NCBI RefSeq assembly: GCF_004751985.1
Contig: NZ_CP038492.1
Coordinates: 310,001 to 374,000, forward strand
Reading direction: 5' to 3'
DNA length: 64,000 bases
Source of the DNA: Rhodophyticola sp. CCM32
Lineage (GTDB): Bacteria > Pseudomonadota > Alphaproteobacteria > Rhodobacterales > Rhodobacteraceae
The notes beneath the pieces were generated by a model, which saw only the letters and a list, made by a program, of their open reading frames with translations, ran no database searches and was not told where the DNA came from. This document shows, in pieces, positions 53,507 to 61,852 of the stretch. Each line of letters opens with the position of its first letter. Within the stretch, counting starts at the first letter, position 1. A program made the translations under genes and the position numbers.

Positions 53507-54505
53507 TTACTGCATCGCCACCGGGCAGGTGCCGTCATCCGAGAAGTTATGGACCTGAATTTCGCCTGCGATGATGGCGTCACGGGCCTCATCCAGCGCG
53601 GCCTGCATCTCATCGGTGATCAGTTCGGCGTTGTTTTCGTCCAGCGCATAGCCGACACCTTCCTCGGCCAGGCCGAAGACAAACAGGCCGGTTTCCAGAT
53701 CGGCGCCGTTGGTGAAGGCGTCATAAACCGCCACATCCACGCGTTTCACCATCGAGGTCAGGACAGAGCCGGGATGCAGATAGTTCTGGTTGCTGTCCAC
53801 ACCGATTGACAGAATGCCTTCGTCGGTTGCGGTCTGCAGAACGCCCAGACCGGTGCCACCGGCGGCGGCATAGACGACATCGGCCCCCTGGCTGATCTGG
53901 CCACGGGTCAGTTCACCACCGCGCACCGGGTCGTTCCAGGCGGCGGGCGTGGTGCCCGTCATATTGGCCAGAACCGTCGCATCCGGGTTCACCGCCACAG
54001 CACCTTGCGCATAGCCGCAGCCAAAGCGCGAGATCAGCGGGATATCCATGCCGCCGATGAAGCCGACCGTGCCGGATTCCGAGGACATGGCGGCCAGCAT
54101 GCCAACAAGATACGACCCCTCATGTTCAGAGAAGATGACCGAGCGGACATTGGGCTGGTCGACAACGCCGTCAATGATCACGAAAGTTGTGTCAGGATAA
54201 TCGGGCGCCACCACTTCCAGCGCAGAGGCCTGGCTGAAGCCCGCCATCACGATCGGGTTCGATCCGGCTTCGGCCAGACGGCGCATCGCCTGTTCCCGCT
54301 GGGCATCCGATTGCAATTCGATCTCACGATATTCGCCGCCGGTTTCCTCGGCCCAGCGCTGGGCGCCGTTGAATGCGGCCTCGTTGAACGAGCGGTCGAA
54401 TTTGCCGCCGAGATCAAAGATAATCGCCGGGCCATCGGCCAGAACGGCTGTCACGCTCAGCGCTGTTGCCGCGGCCGCACCCAGCAAAGATTTCATCAAG
54501 CTCAT
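53507..54505 (-). CDS. BMP family ABC transporter substrate-binding protein
   Basis: 332 residues. A signal peptide (about 1-20, ending TAVLADGP) is followed by IIFDLGGKFDRSFNEAAFNG, the Med/BMP family hallmark, GFIGGMDIPLISRFGCGYAQ and VVYAAAGGTGLGVLQTATDE. PnrA/BMP proteins bind purine nucleosides. Start 54505 has GGGAG 9 bases upstream; 54586 and 54496 are less likely. First gene of the minus-strand operon to 49075. Confidence 0.94.
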   Translation of the reverse strand: MSLMKSLLGAAAATALSVTAVLADGPAIIFDLGGKFDRSFNEAAFNGAQRWAEETGGEYREIELQSDAQREQAMRRLAEAGSNPIVMAGFSQASALEVVAPDYPDTTFVIIDGVVDQPNVRSVIFSEHEGSYLVGMLAAMSSESGTVGFIGGMDIPLISRFGCGYAQGAVAVNPDATVLANMTGTTPAAWNDPVRGGELTRGQISQGADVVYAAAGGTGLGVLQTATDEGILSIGVDSNQNYLHPGSVLTSMVKRVDVAVYDAFTNGADLETGLFVFGLAEEGVGYALDENNAELITDEMQAALDEARDAIIAGEIQVHNFSDDGTCPVAMQ

Positions 54506-54662
54506 TTTTATACTCCCAATTGGTGGCAGGGCGAGCAGGTTGCCCGCAAGCAAAGATCTTTTGATCCCTGCATGGAATAAGGGCAAAGCCGGGCGGGGTG
54601 GTCAACCGGATTCTGCGGGCGCGGGGGTCGTGCCGGGTTGCTTTTATGCGGTTTCGCGTCGT

Positions 54663-55079
54663 TCAGGCCCGGATTTCGCGGGCCATCATCACCGCATCGT
54701 CGCGGGTGCCGTCGGGTCGGGTGTAATATCCCGGTCTGGTGCCCGTCTCGTCAAACCCTGCGCTGCGGTAAAGCGCGCGGGCAGAGCTGTTGCCAGCGGC
54801 AACCTCCAGAAACAGGCGGGTCACCCCCTCGGCCCGGGCCAGAGTTTCGCTCTTGTTCAGAAGGGCGCGGGCAATGCCCTGACGCTGTGCCCCGGGCAGG
54901 ACGGCAAGGGTGAGGATCTCGGCGTCCGGCGGCAGAATACGCAGCAGAAGGAACCCGTTTTCATCGGGCAACATGCGGGTGGAGGGCTGGGCCAGAAGGG
55001 TTTTGAACTCTGCCACGCTCCACGGGCGTTGCGTGGTGAAGGCGCGCGCATGGATCAGCGCCATCTGCGCCGGTGTCAT
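54663..55079 (-). CDS. rimI: Ribosomal protein S18 alanine N-acetyltransferase-like GNAT
   Basis: 138-residue GNAT. LTLAVLPGAQRQGIARALLN is the acetyl-CoA-binding loop; FLEVAAGNSSARALYRSAGF is the RimI-type C-terminal signature. Its start overlaps the restored tsaB stop by ATGA, the usual tsaB-rimI arrangement. Confidence 0.9.
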   Translation of the reverse strand: MTPAQMALIHARAFTTQRPWSVAEFKTLLAQPSTRMLPDENGFLLLRILPPDAEILTLAVLPGAQRQGIARALLNKSETLARAEGVTRLFLEVAAGNSSARALYRSAGFDETGTRPGYYTRPDGTRDDAVMMAREIRA

Positions 55080-55752
55080 GACAGAATGACCGGCGCGGCA
55101 AGTTTCGAGGGCGCGGCATCCGCAGGCCGGACGTAAAGCGGGGCGGGGCGCGGACCTGTCTGGCCAGTATGAAGCTTTGCCAGGGCGATCCGCGCCAGCG
55201 GGGCCGCATAATCCGTCAATTCGGCAGGATGGGTGGGGGGGCAAGCCCCAGGGCCTGTGCGATTGCGCGGGCCTCATGCCCCATCACGGAACCATCCTGC
55301 GGTAAGGTCAGATCCTTCGGCGGGTTCGCCGGGTCGATCTGCTGCGCCGGGCCATGGGCCTGTCTGTTTCGGAATAATTGCACATAGGCGCTTGCCCGGG
55401 GGCCGGGCAGGCAGACCAGTTGCGGCGCCGGATCGGTCAGCCCATCCACCCCGCGCAACATCTCAAAGCTTGAGACGCCAATCGCAGGGATCTTCAGGGC
55501 AAGCGCCATGGCGCGCGCTGCAGAAACCGCGATCCGCAGACCTGTGAAATTGCCGGGGCCGATCCCGACACCAATCGCGGTCAGATCAGCGGGGGCGACA
55601 TCCCGCGCGCCCATCATCTGCGCAATCATCGGCATCAGCGCCTCGGCCTGGCCTTTTTTCATCGGCTCCTGCCGGGCGTCGCAGGAGCCGGTGCCAGACA
55701 GAAGTGCGACCGCGCAATGCGCGGCGGATGTGTCAAATGAGAGGATCACCAC
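55076..55752 (-). pseudogene. tsaB: tRNA threonylcarbamoyladenosine synthesis protein TsaB (apparent frameshift)
   Basis: TsaB is the partner of TsaD in making t6A37 of tRNAs. The N-terminal ASKHA part is intact (VILSFDTSAAHCAVALL, GIGPGNFTGLRIAVSAARAM), with a GTG start at 55752 and GAAAGGG 7 bases upstream. The frame ends early at GLAPPPILPN (55216). The rest (PTHPAELTDYAAPLARIALA ... YVRPADAAPSKLAAPVILS) continues in the next frame to 55076. The break is a run of seven G (plus strand, about 55225-55231); eight would restore a protein of about 225 residues. As tsaB is normally essential, a sequencing error is likely. Confidence 0.85.
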
Positions 55753-55818
55753 CCGGCCCTTTCTGCTGCGGTGTCATATATTGTTGGTGCCCGGGGTATC
55801 GCATCTGTCTGTCAGATG

Positions 55819-56259
55819 TCACGCTTGGCTGTCCGCATCGGGTTTCGCGGCCTGAAGGCTGTTGCGTGAACTGCCGTGGTGCCGGGGTGCCGTGTCATCA
55901 ATATGCAGCCAGGGCAGGCATGCATCCGCATGGCTGTGCAACTGTGGTTCAAACTCTGCGGCCTGATCCAGCAGGCCGATCGGTACATAGACCTGACCGG
56001 GCAGATAATCGAACCTGGCGGCAAGCGGTGATCCGCAATCCCTGCAAAACCAGCGTTCTACTCCCGGTGTATGTGAGACAGCAGGCCCCTGGTCCGGTGT
56101 CAGGCAAAGGTCATCTTCAGAAAATGCGGCAAAGGCTGCAACAGGCGTGCCGGTAATTCTGCGACAGTCGATGCAATGACAGTAAGAGATAGTTTGCGGG
56201 AGGTGCTGCGCAGTTATCTTTACCGCACCGCAATAGCAGCGCCCGGTGATCCGGGGCAC
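55819..56259 (-). CDS. GFA family (glutathione-dependent formaldehyde-activating-like) protein
   Basis: About 146 residues if the GTG at 56259 is the start, just before RITGRCYCGAVKITAQ. The zinc-binding Cys sets are RCYCGAV, YCHCIDCRR and CRDCGSPLAAR. Members are small zinc proteins, one of which speeds glutathione-formaldehyde adduct formation; most are uncharacterised. An in-frame ATG at 56349 would overlap the NifU-like gene, so it is rejected. Confidence 0.82.
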   Translation of the reverse strand: MPRITGRCYCGAVKITAQHLPQTISYCHCIDCRRITGTPVAAFAAFSEDDLCLTPDQGPAVSHTPGVERWFCRDCGSPLAARFDYLPGQVYVPIGLLDQAAEFEPQLHSHADACLPWLHIDDTAPRHHGSSRNSLQAAKPDADSQA

Positions 56260-56287
56260 GGGCGCACTATTCCCGTCGCACCCTTGC

Positions 56288-56851
56288 CTAGACGGCAACC
56301 GGACGCACCTCCAACACTTCGGGAATGTAATGGCGCAGCAGGTTTTCAATACCCATTTTGAGCGTCAGTGTCGAAGACGGGCAGCCCGCGCAGGCGCCCT
56401 GCATATGCAGATAGACGACACCGCGATCAAACCCGTGAAAGGTGATGTCGCCGCCATCCTGCGCCACGGCGGGGCGCACGCGTGTATCCAGAAGCTCCTT
56501 GATCTGGCCCACAATCTCGGCATCTTCGCCATCATGTTCCGCATGGCCGCCGGTTCCGCCGCCCTCACCCTCCATCACCGGGGCGCCGGACTGGAAATGC
56601 TCCATGATCGCGCCCAGAATGGCGGGTTTCGCATGATCCCAGTCGATGGCTTCCGCCTTGGTGACGGTCACGAAATCGGTGCCGAAAAACACGCCAGAGA
56701 CCCCCTCAACCGCGAAAATCCGACTGGCGAGCGGCGATTTTTCCGCCGTATCGGCGTTCGGAAAATCGGCAGTGCCCATCTCCAGCACGGTCAGGCCGGG
56801 CAGGAATTTCAGCGTTGCGGGGTTGGGGGTCGATTCGGTCTGGATGAACAT
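56288..56851 (-). CDS. NifU family Fe-S scaffold/carrier protein
   Basis: 187 residues. The N-terminal Nfu_N domain begins MFIQTESTPNPATLKFLPGL. The C-terminal NifU domain has VAQDGGDITFHGFDRGVVYL and the Cys-x2-Cys cluster ligand ACAGCPSSTLTL. Mitochondrial NFU1-type architecture, common in alphaproteobacteria; delivers Fe-S clusters. Start 56851 is chosen over in-frame 57016. Confidence 0.94.
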   Translation of the reverse strand: MFIQTESTPNPATLKFLPGLTVLEMGTADFPNADTAEKSPLASRIFAVEGVSGVFFGTDFVTVTKAEAIDWDHAKPAILGAIMEHFQSGAPVMEGEGGGTGGHAEHDGEDAEIVGQIKELLDTRVRPAVAQDGGDITFHGFDRGVVYLHMQGACAGCPSSTLTLKMGIENLLRHYIPEVLEVRPVAV

Positions 56852-56969
56852 CTGCGTATATCCTTGAAGGGTTGCCTTGATATGCGCGTCGCGGCCCCAA
56901 AAGTCAAGTTTTGGAACGATTCTAAGTTGTGTGGCCGGGGCCGCAGATGGCAGGGGCCCGTGCCTGCCC

Positions 56970-57425
56970 TCAGGTGATCTGGTCCAGCTGCTCTTTCGAC
57001 AATTCGCCCGGCACAATCGTCATCGGCATGGGCAGGCTGCCTGCACTTTTGGTCAGCGCACTGACCAAAGGTCCCGGCCCGCCCTTCCCGGTCCCTGCGC
57101 CCAGCACCAGCACACCCACCTCAGGGTCATCATGCACCTGGGCCAGAATTTCATCCACCGGTTCGCCTTCACGGATCACCAGTTCCGGGTCAATCCCCTG
57201 CCGGTCCCGCATCCATTTGGCAAAGACATTGAAATGCGCCTCGATCCGTTCCCGCGCCTCGGCACGCATCACTTCACCGACACCGATCCAATGGTTGAAC
57301 TCATCAGGCGGTATCACCGACAATATCTCGACCCCGCCGCCGGTCCTGGCTGCGCGCATGGCCGCGAACCGCATCGCGTTCAGACATTCGCGGGTGTCAT
57401 CCAGCACCACTAGAAATTTACGCAT
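56970..57425 (-). CDS. Universal stress protein (UspA family)
   Basis: 151 residues, MRKFLVVLDDTRECLNAMRF at the start. The ATP-binding signature is recognisable as VLGAGTGKGGPGPLVSALTK (G-x2-G-x9-G-S/T-like). Cytoplasmic stress factor. Single gene between the NifU-like and ilvE genes. Confidence 0.88.
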   Translation of the reverse strand: MRKFLVVLDDTRECLNAMRFAAMRAARTGGGVEILSVIPPDEFNHWIGVGEVMRAEARERIEAHFNVFAKWMRDRQGIDPELVIREGEPVDEILAQVHDDPEVGVLVLGAGTGKGGPGPLVSALTKSAGSLPMPMTIVPGELSKEQLDQIT

Positions 57426-57506
57426 GGTTCAGGTCCCTCCGGTGGCACAGCATGGCGCGAAGGGCAGGGCCATGCAACGGATTTAGCAGCATTGCCCGAT
57501 GACAGC

Positions 57507-58373
57507 TCAGCTCTCAGCGGAATTCGCCCAATCCCAATAAAGCTCCAACGCTTTGCGGGTCACCGGGCCAACCTGATAATCGGTGCCGTCAAACTCGGTC
57601 ACCGGGGTGACTTTGTTGAGATTGCCGGACATGAAAACCTCGTCAGCCTCACGGAATTGCTGAAAGCTCAACACCTCCTCGCGAATCTCGTACCCGTCCG
57701 CCCACAGGTTGCTGATATGCCGCGCGCGGGTGATGCCGGACAGGAATGTGCCGTTCGCAATGGGCGTAAACACCACCCCGTCGCGGATCATGAAGATATT
57801 GGCGGTTGCGGTTTCGGCGACATTGCCCATCGCATCGGCCACCAGAACATTGTCATAGCCCTTGGTGTTCGCCTCGGCCAGCATCCGTGCATTATTGGGG
57901 TAAAGGCAGCCCGCTTTGGCATTGGTCACATTATCGCTCAGCACCGGGCGGTGGAACTGCGTTGTGGTCAGGCGCGAGGTTGCCTCGGGCTTGGCCATGG
58001 GGATCTCTTCCAGACAGATCGCAAAGCCCGTGGCGTCATCTTTGGGCACAATCCCCATATGGCCGCCATTGATGCCCCAATACATCGGGCGGATATAGAT
58101 CGGTGTGCCTTTCGGGTAGCGTTTCAACCCTTCCCAGGCGATGTCGAATATCTCCTGCGTGCTGTGGGTCGGTTTCAGCATCAGTGCTGCGGCGGATCGG
58201 TTCACCCGGGCGCAATGGGCCATCAGGTCAGGGGCCATACCATCCACATGGCGCGCACCGTCAAAAACCGTGGTGCCCAGCCAGGCCCCGTGATCGGCGG
58301 CGCGCATGATGGAAACATCGCCATCATGCCACGCGCCGTCGAAATAGGTTTTGATATTGCTGCCGGTTGCCAT
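57507..58373 (-). CDS. ilvE: Branched-chain amino acid aminotransferase
   Basis: 288-residue fold-type IV PLP enzyme. It begins MATGSNIKTYFDGAWHDGDV; the PLP Lys is in NVTNAKAGCLYPN, with ATANIFMIRDGVVFTP and FLSGITRARHIS. It interconverts Val/Leu/Ile and their keto acids. A D-amino-acid transaminase relative is possible, but length and motifs favour IlvE. Confidence 0.9.
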   Translation of the reverse strand: MATGSNIKTYFDGAWHDGDVSIMRAADHGAWLGTTVFDGARHVDGMAPDLMAHCARVNRSAAALMLKPTHSTQEIFDIAWEGLKRYPKGTPIYIRPMYWGINGGHMGIVPKDDATGFAICLEEIPMAKPEATSRLTTTQFHRPVLSDNVTNAKAGCLYPNNARMLAEANTKGYDNVLVADAMGNVAETATANIFMIRDGVVFTPIANGTFLSGITRARHISNLWADGYEIREEVLSFQQFREADEVFMSGNLNKVTPVTEFDGTDYQVGPVTRKALELYWDWANSAES

Positions 58374-58413
58374 CCAGATACCCTCCCGTTGTCGGGAAGG
58401 ACCATGGCGGCAT

Positions 58414-58554
58414 TTAGGTCATAGGTCCAGACTTAAACCCAAGCTGATAATCCATCGCACTGGGTTTCGGCTTGACCGGCACCGGTTTGTCAGTTGGTTT
58501 CGCCAGCACCTTAACAACCTCTGGCGTCGGTTTGATTTTGGTTTGATATGTCAT
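58414..58554 (-). CDS. Small Lys/Pro-rich protein
   Basis: 46 residues: MTYQTKIKPTPEVVKVLAKP, then Pro/Lys-rich TDKPVPVKPK and PSAMDYQLGF. RBS GGGGGAG is 7 bases before the ATG, which decides this start over 58611. Composition suggests an unstructured, possibly nucleic-acid-binding peptide. No family recognised. Confidence 0.55.
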   Translation of the reverse strand: MTYQTKIKPTPEVVKVLAKPTDKPVPVKPKPSAMDYQLGFKSGPMT

Positions 58555-58644
58555 GAGAATGCTCCCCCAGAGTGTGAAGTCGCGGATTGTGGATTGCAAT
58601 ATAAACGCCATGCCCCAAAAATCCAGCCCGGGACGGTGAAAGTT

Positions 58645-59363
58645 TTAGGTTTCGGCGGGGCTGCGCTCAATCCCGGCCAGCAAATCCTGTAAATCCAGTG
58701 CTTTGGGTGTCATCGTCAGGGTGTCATCGGTCTGGCGGGGCCAGTCCCCGGGCGCGCGGTCATGGTACAGTTCGATCCCGTTGCCATCGGGATCGGACAG
58801 ATAGACCGCTTCGCTGACCCCATGGTCCGAGGCGCCTTCGATCCTCACATCTGCGGCCATCACCTGCGCCACAGCACGGGCCAGTGCGGTACGATCAGGA
58901 TACAGAAAAGCCGCATGGAACAGACCCGTATGGCCCCCGGGCGCCGGGCTGCTGCCTTTGCTGAACCAGGTGTTCAGCCCGATATGGTGGTGATATAGCG
59001 AAATCGTTTTATTCTGTACCACCGCTCATCAAAATTCGCGTTCTATAGCGTTTCGACTTACTGTTGAAACGCCTTTCGCTGCCTTTCGCCTTCGGCTCAA
59101 ACGCGAAAGCCGTTGTCTCTGTATCCATGTAAAGTCGAAACGCATTGGATCAGCAGCTTGCTGACCCGGAGGCAGCGAATTTTGAGTCAGATGAAACGAT
59201 TTCTGCTCTAGCCGCCCGCTGACAGAAACACGGCCTGATCACCATAGCGCTGCTGTATCTCGAACCCAAGTACATCGCGATAAAACGCAATCGCCCGGTC
59301 CAGATCGGCGACTTTCAGATGAATATGGCCGACACGGGTGTCGGCGGCTGCGGTATAGGGCAT
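58645..59363 (-). pseudogene. VOC/glyoxalase family gene interrupted by a family B element
   Basis: Vicinal-oxygen-chelate protein (catechol-2,3-dioxygenase/CatE-like). The 5' part MPYTAAADTRVGHIHLKVAD ... RYGDQAVFLSAGG is followed at once by TAG from the insert. The 3' part resumes YHHHIGLNTWFSKGSSPAPG ... LSDPDGNGIELYHD. The metal ligands lie on both sides (HIHLKV; GIELYHD). Removing the element and one TA gives an in-frame join GG-YHHHIGLN. The intact protein would be about 167 residues. Clearly inactivated unless the element excises. Confidence 0.92.
58996..59208. repeat. Family B element, 213-bp form, inside the VOC gene
   Basis: Flanked by TA at 58994-58995 and 59209-59210. The left end is TAGCGAAATCGTTTTATTCT; the right end is GATGAAACGATTTCTGCTC. 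A family C core (TATAGCGTTTCGACTTACTG to AAAGTCGAAACGCATT, about 59044-59146) sits inside. Nearly identical to the reverse complement of 61499-61711, with the same length. Confidence 0.92.
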
Positions 59364-59480
59364 GGGGGTCTCCTTTGCAGAGCAGATATAACGCCCCGCC
59401 GGACCGCCCAAATACCCACTGGCGCAGGGCAGACGTGCGGTTTTGCGCAGCTTGCAGCACCCCGACAGGCTGGCTTGACC

Positions 59481-59515
59481 TGCCCGCCCCTTCTTCTTGT
59501 CACAAATACGCCCTT
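59481..59515 (-). repeat. Recurrent border motif, copy 3 (inverted)
   Basis: Reverse complement of AGGGCGTATTTGTGACAAGA / AGAAGGGGCGGG; like copies 1 and 2. It lies in the 59364-59589 gap between trpS and the VOC gene, where I see no gene. Confidence 0.6.
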
Positions 59516-59589
59516 CGCGACGCGCTTTTGCGCGGCGCAATCCCCGGTCTGTCCGATTGCCCGGATGTGTCAGGTTTTCACGAAACGCC

Positions 59590-60612
59590 TCAGCTTCGGA
59601 TCATGCCCATAATATCATAAGCCTGCTCCAGAATAGGCACGGTGATCTCCCGCGCCCTTTCGGCACCCCGTCCCAGTATCCGGTCAATCTCGCCCGGGTC
59701 ATCCATCAGCCGCGCCATCTCCCCCGCGATGGGGGCGAGTTTTTCCACGGCCACATCCGCCAGGGCCAGTTTGAAATGCCCGAACAGGGATCCGGCATGC
59801 TGATCCAGTACCGCCTGTGGATCCATATCCGCCAATGCGGCATAGATATTCACCAGATTGCGGGCATCCGGTCGCTCCGCCAGCCCGGCCATATTGTCGG
59901 GCAGGGGGTCGGGGTCGGTTTTTGCCTTCCTGATCTTCCTGGCAATCGCATCCGCATCATCGGTCATATTGATCCGCGACGCATCGGACGGGTCGGATTT
60001 CGACATTTTCTTGCTGCCGTCCCGCAGGGACATCACCCGGGTCGCCGCGCCCTTGATCACCGGTTCGATGATCGGAAAGAACGGCACACCGAAATCATGG
60101 TTGAATTTGGTGGCGATGTCGCGGGTCAGTTCCAGATGCTGTTTCTGATCATCGCCCACGGGCACATGGGTGGCGTGATAGACAAGAATGTCGGCGGCCA
60201 TCAGGGACGGGTAGGCAAACAGCCCGAGAGAGGCGTTTTCGGCATTCTTGCCCGCCTTGTCCTTCCATTGCGTCATCCGCCCCATCCAGCCCATCCGCGC
60301 CACGCAGTTGAACACCCAGCCAAGCTGCGCATGTTCCGGCACCTGGGACTGGTTGATCAGAATGCTTTTCTCCGGGTCGATGCCCGAGGCGATGAAACTG
60401 GCGCAAAGCTCCCGCGTGTTGCGGCGCAGATCCGCAGGGTCCTGCCAGGTGGTGATCGCATGCAGATCGACCATGCAATAGACGGTTTCATACTCGCGCG
60501 CCTCCTGCATTTCGACGAAATTCTTGATTGCGCCCAGATAATTGCCCAGATGCAGGTCGCCTGACGGCTGGATGCCTGAAAAAACCCGCGGGGTGAAAGA
60601 TGGTGTGGACAT
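59590..60612 (-). CDS. trpS: Tryptophanyl-tRNA synthetase
   Basis: 340 residues, class I synthetase. HIGH-type motif [13 protein letters not shown] near residue 16 and KMSKS motif [10 protein letters not shown] near 204. It charges tRNA-Trp. Start 60612 ([20 protein letters not shown]) is preferred to the in-frame 60654. Confidence 0.97.
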   Translation of the reverse strand: MSTPSFTPRVFSGIQPSGDLHLGNYLGAIKNFVEMQEAREYETVYCMVDLHAITTWQDPADLRRNTRELCASFIASGIDPEKSILINQSQVPEHAQLGWVFNCVARMGWMGRMTQWKDKAGKNAENASLGLFAYPSLMAADILVYHATHVPVGDDQKQHLELTRDIATKFNHDFGVPFFPIIEPVIKGAATRVMSLRDGSKKMSKSDPSDASRINMTDDADAIARKIRKAKTDPDPLPDNMAGLAERPDARNLVNIYAALADMDPQAVLDQHAGSLFGHFKLALADVAVEKLAPIAGEMARLMDDPGEIDRILGRGAERAREITVPILEQAYDIMGMIRS

Positions 60613-60727
60613 CGTTGATCTGACCTCATGACCTTGCCGATGCCCTCTGGCCATCGGCGCTGGCCTCGCTTACCCATGGCGCGCAGGCCCGTCAACCAAA
60701 GGGTCCGTCAACCAAGGAACAGATCCG

Positions 60728-61411
60728 ATGCAGACCTCCAATGCCAGTCCCTTCAACGCGTTGCCCCCGGCAGTGATCGCGCTGGCGGTGATCATCGGCG
60801 GGATCGAGGCGCTGTTCCAACTGGCACAGGCCGGGTTTCTGGGCGGTGCGGGCGGGCTGGGCTGGCGGCAGAATGGGGTCAATGAATTCGGCGTCTGGAC
60901 CCGGGTCATGGACTGGATGCTGGACAATCGCAGCTTTCCGTTCCGCGAATGGCGCCGGTTTCTGACCTATCCGCTGATCCATGTCTCGGCGACCCATGCG
61001 ATCCTGGTTGTGGTGTTTGTTCTGGCCCTGGGCAAACTGGTGGCCGAGGTGTTTTCACAAGCCGCGTTTCTGGCGGTGTTTCTGATCTCCTCTGTGGTCG
61101 GGGGGCTTGGCTTTGTGTTTCTATCAGGCAGTGAATTTCCCCTGGTGGGGGGCTTTCCGGGCGCATACGGGCTGATCGGGGCCTTCACCTTCGTGGTGTG
61201 GATCGGTGCGGTCGGGCAGAACCGGCAGGGCGCGCGCGCCTTCGGGCTGATCGCGGTTCTGGCCATCGTGCAACTGGTCTTCAGCCTTTACGCGCTGGAA
61301 TTCGGGCGGCTTGTGTCCAACCTGTCGGGGTTCATGGCGGGGTTTGTGATGTCCTTTCTGGTCCGCCCCGGGGGGTGGCAATGGTTGCTGAACCGGCTTC
61401 GCCAGCGTTAA
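60728..61411 (+). CDS. Rhomboid-fold membrane protein lacking the Ser-His dyad
   Basis: 227 residues with about six TM helices in rhomboid layout. The N-terminal helix is LPPAVIALAVIIGGIEALFQ, YPLIHVSATHAILVVVFVLA corresponds to the TM2 His-rich segment, then GGFPGAYGLIGAFTF and SNLSGFMAGFVMSF. At the nucleophile motif G-x-S-G it has G-F-P-G (Pro144). At the catalytic His of the last helix it has Asn198. So it is predicted to be a proteolytically inactive, iRhom-like family member. Divergent from trpS. Its TAA stop holds the TA where an A' repeat begins. Confidence 0.85.
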   Translation: MQTSNASPFNALPPAVIALAVIIGGIEALFQLAQAGFLGGAGGLGWRQNGVNEFGVWTRVMDWMLDNRSFPFREWRRFLTYPLIHVSATHAILVVVFVLALGKLVAEVFSQAAFLAVFLISSVVGGLGFVFLSGSEFPLVGGFPGAYGLIGAFTFVVWIGAVGQNRQGARAFGLIAVLAIVQLVFSLYALEFGRLVSNLSGFMAGFVMSFLVRPGGWQWLLNRLRQR

Positions 61412-61729
61412 CCGCGCCACCATAAAACCTGAATTACCAATACCCTGCCGCACCTTCTGCGTTCTCGGGATAGTGGAGATACGTCATGTCTCAGCTTAGA
61501 GCAGAAATCGTTTCATCTGAATCAAAATTCGCTGCCTCCGGGTCAGCAAACTTCTGATCCAATGCGTTTCGACTTTACATGGATACAGAGACAACGGCTT
61601 TCGCGTTTGAGCCGAAGGCGAAAGGCAGCGAAAGGCGTTTCAACAGTAAGTCGAAACGCTATAGAACGCGAATTTCGATGAGCGATAGTGCAGATTAAAC
61701 GATTCCTGCTCTAAAGGCGGGGTATTGTA
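61409..61729. repeat. Family A' element interrupted by a 213-bp B element
   Basis: The left part has AATACCCTGCCGCACCTTCT and TACGTCATGTCTCAGCTTA. It resumes after the insert as TAAAGGCGGGGTATTGTAA. The interruption is at the same relative place as in the A' at 33844. The left border is the TAA stop of the rhomboid-like gene. Confidence 0.75.
61499..61711. repeat. Family B element, 213-bp form, inside A'
   Basis: Flanked by TA at 61497-61498 and 61712-61713. Ends GAGCAGAAATCGTTTCATCT and GATTAAACGATTCCTGCTC form terminal inverted repeats. It contains a family C core at about 61561-61663 with CGTTTGAGCCGAAGGCGAAA. Inverted relative to 58996-59208. Confidence 0.92.
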
Positions 61730-61852
61730 ACGGTGCAATGGGCAGGATTTCTCGAGAAATCCGTGTGGAAAACGCGCGTTTTCCACCCTTTGTAACAGAC
61801 AGCGTTCATAGCGGTTTCGTTCACATTGAACCAGAACTCGCGGCCGCTCGAT

